The position numbers and the translations under genes are program-made. DNA of 64,000 nt from Girardinichthys multiradiatus (taxonomy: Eukaryota; Chordata; Actinopteri; Cyprinodontiformes; Goodeidae), in assembly GCF_021462225.1 (NCBI RefSeq), contig NC_061797.1, positions 39,148,147 through 39,212,146 on the forward strand. The letters run 5' to 3'. Positions 59,791-64,000 of this stretch are shown in pieces. How positions within the stretch are numbered: the stretch's first letter is position 1; each line of letters begins with the position of its first letter. The notes beneath the pieces were generated by a model. The model was not told the origin of the DNA. It was given only the letters and a program-made list of their open reading frames with translations, and did not search any database.

Positions 59791-61429
59791 CTGACTATAA
59801 AACCACACATTAGCATTTGACAGAGCTCTGGCGAAATGACTAGTGTCAGAGAAAGTAATGGGCAGGTAAAATAGGATTATGTAAGGAAAAACAGATTTTC
59901 CACTTTTAGTTCTCCATGAAGAGAAGTTTATATATAAACAAGAAAAGAAAAAAAAAACCCAACATGTTTTTAAAAACAAAAATAGATGTTAATGCTATCA
60001 AGAAGACCCAAAACAATTTGTCAATTATTGCCAATTAAAAGACAAGTATAATGTAATTGATTTTAAGGTATAATAAAAAGGTACCGTATTATATACTCTA
60101 TCACAAATTTATTAAAAAGACAATAAATGACAATATACAGAAAGGAATTCGTTAGTTTACTAACGAACGTAAACAGAAGTTAATAAAAGAACAATGCAAA
60201 ATTCCATTATGAATATGTGAAAGGGCAGCTTTAACTGCTGAGAATGTTCAGATAAAGCCATCCTATTACTCCCTGACATGAAATGAAATGCCTGCCTGTT
60301 CTTTTCCTCCCTATCTCAATGATCCTTCATTAGAAACCTGATCAATATGCTCTCCTGATTAAGTGGGATGAGAGCCACTCATTTCATTTTCAAGCATTTT
60401 TACAAATCGATGGCAAGATAATCTCCAGGCCAATGACAGAGATGCAAGGAAGGCACTTTGAAGGTGGGCCAATAACACAATAACATAATCTCTAAGCATC
60501 TTGTTTTCCTTACACCCCGCCCAAGTTTCCCACCAACAAATATATATATCAAACAATAACTCTCCACTTCTACGTATACCTTACACAAAAATGACCAGAT
60601 AAACAAATACACACTCTGACTGCACACCTTTACACTAAGTTATGGGACCTAACATAATTCCAGCAAGAGCTTTCAATGGAGCATTGGCATTAAGTAGATG
60701 AGTTTTTAAAGATGTTGAAAGATTTAATTTACAGATACCTCAGGTTCAGGGTAGGAGGGGTAATCACTGTTGATTGGAACTGATTGATGATTCAGCAGCT
60801 GTAAATGTGTCAACACAAGGAACAGACTGCTTCTGCTGATGTTGAATTCCAGGAATCTCATGGCAGGAGCATACACATACTATGTACTTGTCTGTTTCTA
60901 AGTAGGCTTCACTCAATGTTCTGTTCTGTCATCATAAGTTGTTGGGGGACTGAATGAGTAAATGCAATTTCCATGTTTAAGAGTAAAAATGTAATGAACA
61001 AGGACAAGGAAAACAGATAACATAATACGCATGTTTAAAAATAGCATCACAACTTAAAAATCAACATTTTGTATTCTATATGTTTAATCCAATTTAAGGT
61101 TTAGAGAGTATTGGACTGTAGGAACATGATATCACCCTTTTACCGTCTTAAGACAAAAAAGATTCTGTTCTAGCTTTATCACAAACAACTGCTGTTTGTG
61201 GTCCCATTGGCATAGCATTGAAGGCAATCTTTTTTCTCATCTGGTGAAGAAATGTTGAGAATTCGGCATACCCATTCCTAATCTACAGTGCATTGCAAAA
61301 GCAATCAGTGATTAATTAACACTAAGTACTGCACAATATTGAAGTGGAAGAAATGGATATATTGTTATATTCCTTAGGTGTTTGGTTTTCTTTTGTATTT
61401 CTGTTTTCTTCATGTACCATGTTGTTATA
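59791..61429. other. Gene-free tract
   Basis: AT-rich with a somewhat more complex stretch at 60190-60860. A small 9-bp palindrome (TTCGTTAGT / ACTAACGAA) is at 60148-60167. No gene. Confidence 0.45.
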
Positions 61430-61622
61430 TCCATTCCGGACCCTTTGTGGGGCTGCCTTGAGATGGCATTGTTGTAAATAAGCGCTATATGAATAAATAA
61501 ACTGAACTGAAACTATCTCTGTAGTTATGCTGCTATAGGTTTAGGCTGCTGGAGGACATAATGACCACTTTCACCCTCTTCGCTACATTTACTCACACTA
61601 GTCTCCAACTTCCCTTTAGTTG
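61430..61622 (+). mobile_element. L2-type LINE 3' UTR fragments
   Basis: Positions 61440-61515 have GGCTGCCTTGAGATGGCATT and GCGCTATATGAATAAATAAA, a decayed copy of the 42 kb tail. Positions 61516-61622 (CTGTAGTTATGCTGCTATAG, GGTTTAGGCTGCTGGAGGAC) are the reverse complement of 22740-22850, in the UTR of the LINE at 22 kb. Confidence 0.65.
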
Positions 61623-61845
61623 CTATTAGTCTTTTCCTCTTGTGTAGTAGTATCTTTGTATTTCCCTGCTTCCATTTGGTCCCAGCCGCTCCACATTATT
61701 CTCTGATTTACTCACCTGCATCCAACGTGATTCTCCACACCTCCCCCAGTATTTAAACATTTCATTTTTGTTGTTCATCACTGGATTGTTATATGGTTTG
61801 GCATTTTGTTTTACAAATAAAAATATTAGTGGTAAGTAATATTAG
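61623..61845. other. Short intergenic spacer
   Basis: Nothing recognised. Confidence 0.45.
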
Positions 61846-62174
61846 TTAACAAACAGCATCATGAAGACCAGGTAACACACCGGACAGGTCAGGGATAAAG
61901 TTGTGAAGAACTTGATGAGGTTATGAATCAGTATCACACTCAATCCACTGTCCATACATGCAAGGTTATTGTCACAACTACAAACCCCTTAATAAATGGG
62001 TGCCCACCTAAGCTGACAGGCCTGGCAAGAGCATTAATCAGAGAAGCAGCCAAGAGGCCAACTATGAAGGAACCACAGAAATTCATAGCCTACTAGGACC
62101 AGGCAAAAAGAAAAACAATTAGAAATCATATTTAAACGCTCAGCTACTGGGGGCACACCAAACACATGGAAGTA

Positions 62175-63782
62175 CAGGTCCTTCTCAAAATATTAGCATA
62201 TTGTGATAAAGTTCATTATTTTCCATAATGTCATGATGAAAATTCAACATTCATATATTTTAGATTCATTGCACACTAACTGAAATATTTCAGGTCTTTT
62301 ATTGTCTTAATACGGATGATTTTGGCATACAGCTCATGAAAACCCAAAATTCCTATCTCACAAAATTAGCATATCATTAAAAGGGTCTCTAAACGAGCTA
62401 TGAACCTAATCATCTGAATCAACGAGTTAACTCTAAACACCTGCAAAAGATTCCTGAGGCCTTTAAAACTCCCAGCCTGGTTCATCACTCAAAACCCCAA
62501 TCGTGGGTAAGACTGCCGACCTGACTGCTGTCCAGAAGGCCACTATTGACACCCTCAAGCAAGAGGGTAAGACACAGAAAGAAATTTCTGAACAAATAGG
62601 CTGTTCCCAGAGTGCTGTATCAAGGCACCTCAGTGGGAAGTCTGTGGGAAGGAAAAAGTGTGGCAGAAGACGCTGCACAACGAGAAGAGGTGACCGGACC
62701 CTGAGGAAGATTGTGGAGAAGGGCCGATTCCAGACCTTGGGGGACCTGCGGAAGCAGTGGACTGAGTCTGGAGTAGAAACATCCAGAGCCACCGTGCACA
62801 GGCGTGTGCAGGAAATGGGCTACAGGTGCCGTATTCCCCAGGTCAAGCCACTTTTGAACCAGAAACCGCGGCAGAAGCGCCTGACCTGGGTTACAGAGAA
62901 GCAGCACTGGACTGTTGCTCAGTGGTCCAAAGTACTTTTTTCGGATGAAAGCAAATTCTGCATGTCATTCGGAAATCAAGGTGCCAGAGTCTGGAGGAAG
63001 ACTGGGGAGAAGGAAATGCCAAAATGCCAGAAGTCCAGTGTCAAGTACCCACAGTCAGTGATGGTCTGGGGTGCCGTGTCAGCTGCTGTTGTTGGTCCAC
63101 TGTGTTTTATCAAGGGCAGGGTCAATGCAGCTAGCTATCAGGAGATTTTGGAGCACTTCATGCTTCCATCTGCTGAAAAGATTTATGGAGATGAAGATTT
63201 CATTTTTCAGCACGACCTGGCACCTGCTCACAGTGTCAAAACCACTGGTAAATGGTTTTCTGACCATGGTATCACTGTGCTCAATTGGCCTGCCAACTCT
63301 CCTGACCTGAACCCCATAGAGAATCTGTGGGATATTGTGAAGAGAACGTTGAGAGACTCAAGACCCAACACTCTGGATGAGCTAAAGGCCGCTATCGAAG
63401 CATCCTGGGCCTCCATAAGACCTCAGCAGTGCCACAGGCTGATTGCCTCCATGCCACGCCGCATTGAAGCAGTCATTTCTGCAAAAGGATTCCCGACCAA
63501 GTATTGAGTGCATAACTGTACATGATTAATTGAAGGTTGACGTTTTTTGTATTAAAAACCCTTTTCTTTTATTGGTCGGATGAAATATGCTAATTTTGTG
63601 AGATAGGAATTTTGGGTTTTCATTATGTATGCCAAAATCATCCATATTAAGACAATAAAAGACCTGAAATATTTCAGTTAGTGTGCAATGAATCTAAAAT
63701 ATATGAATGTTCAATTTTCATCATGACATTATGGAAAATAATGAACTTTATCACAATATGCTAATATTTTTAGAGGGACCTG
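62175..63782 (+). mobile_element. Full-length Tc1-like transposon, best preserved in the window
   Basis: 1608 bp from CAGGTCCTTCTCAAAATATT to the inverted right end AATATTTTTAGAGGGACCTG, flanked by TA at 62173-62174 and 63783-63784. The terminal inverted repeats are about 210 bp and well matched, for example CCTATCTCACAAAATTAGCA on the left and TGCTAATTTTGTGAGATAGG on the right. It is inserted into an older Tc1-like remnant. Confidence 0.96.
62503..63507 (+). CDS. Tc1-like DD34E transposase, open frame lacking ATG
   Basis: The frame is open over 334 codons with no stop or frameshift. It begins at GTG GGT AAG ACT, where the family has ATG. The paired HTH DNA-binding region is complete (QKEISEQIGCSQSAVSRHLS; KKCGRRRCT basic stretch; TSRATVHRRVQEMGYRCRI). 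The DDE catalytic triad is intact: Asp148 in FSDESKF, Asp238 in FQHDLAPAH, Glu273 in NSPDLNPIENLW, with 34 residues between the last two. The C-terminus ISAKGFPTKY is the family end. No in-frame ATG lies upstream before the TAA at 62464-62466, and the next Met is residue 105, after the DNA-binding domain. A full-length protein would need GTG initiation or an upstream host exon. Confidence 0.9.
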   Translation: MGKTADLTAVQKATIDTLKQEGKTQKEISEQIGCSQSAVSRHLSGKSVGRKKCGRRRCTTRRGDRTLRKIVEKGRFQTLGDLRKQWTESGVETSRATVHRRVQEMGYRCRIPQVKPLLNQKPRQKRLTWVTEKQHWTVAQWSKVLFSDESKFCMSFGNQGARVWRKTGEKEMPKCQKSSVKYPQSVMVWGAVSAAVVGPLCFIKGRVNAASYQEILEHFMLPSAEKIYGDEDFIFQHDLAPAHSVKTTGKWFSDHGITVLNWPANSPDLNPIENLWDIVKRTLRDSRPNTLDELKAAIEASWASIRPQQCHRLIASMPRRIEAVISAKGFPTKY

Positions 63783-64000
63783 TAGGTGCTCTGCTCAGAT
63801 GAAGTTAGGTGTGGCAGAAAACTAATAGTCACACCATCCTGAAAACACCATCCCAACTGTGACAGCATACATGGTTTAAAACCATATATTGCTTTCTCAA
63901 CACTACACAAAATTATGTGAAACTTTGTTTTGGTCTCTAACACTAAGCTGTAATGTTACAAAATAAATTAAGGCTTAAGGGGGTGAATACTTTTGCAAGC

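Larger units (their letters stand above)
61846..64000 (+). mobile_element. Degenerate Tc1-like element, host of the younger Tc1 insertion
   Basis: The left part has AACAAACAGCATCATGAAGA, GACAGGTCAGGGATAAAGTT and AGAAGCAGCCAAGAGGCCAA. After the insertion the element resumes with GCTCAGATGAAGTTAGG and CACACCATCCTGAAAACACC, and ends at the window edge with GGTGAATACTTTTGCAAGC. The orientation is the same as in the copies at 9632 and 49230. Its frame is dead. Confidence 0.85.

Overview
The window is nuclear DNA from a ray-finned (teleost) fish. It has split genes with GT-AG introns and AT-rich intergenic DNA. Degenerate Tc1/mariner transposons are very abundant, and fish-type LINE and tRNA-derived SINE copies are present. 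The one host gene is a clear vertebrate CYLD orthologue that differs from the mammalian protein in its linker. Species cannot be fixed from the sequence alone.

Region 1 (1-2163): AT-rich flank or intron with a LINE 3' end on the minus strand and a GC-richer block I cannot assign. Region 2 (2164-15382, + strand): the last 14 coding exons of CYLD, a Lys63/Met1-linkage deubiquitinase that dampens NF-kB signalling. They run from the second half of CAP-Gly domain 2 to the stop codon (684 codons). All exon phases join, and the catalytic Cys, His and Asp and the B-box cysteines are present. The 5' exons lie upstream of the window. CYLD introns hold four Tc1-like remnants and one SINE head. Region 3 (15383-about 16660): 3' UTR with a good poly(A) signal.

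Region 4 (about 16.7-64 kb): no host gene that I can support. It is a gene-poor tract of single-copy, mixed-composition blocks that could be conserved non-coding elements, broken up by transposons. In tetrapods the DNA 3' of CYLD is the large desert before SALL1; I infer, but cannot prove, that this is the fish equivalent. The transposons include at least four Tc1-like subfamilies. One copy at 62175-63782 has an open DD34E transposase that lacks its ATG; another at 33944-35436 has a mutated catalytic Asp. There are hAT-like elements, a probable solo LTR bounded by a 5-bp target duplication, CR1/jockey-type, L2-type and RTE/Rex-type LINE 3' ends, and a SINE with a perfect 14-bp target duplication.

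I found no undescribed gene system. The most unusual structures are rearrangement scars: a 45-bp fold-back hairpin in a Tc1 remnant joined to a SINE tail (19131-19235), an internal inversion in another Tc1 remnant (10195-10293), and a chimeric hAT/Tc1 junction found twice at about 97% identity 3.4 kb apart (46792-46907 and 50228-50343). The first of those two copies sits inside a hAT-like element that itself sits inside the solo LTR.
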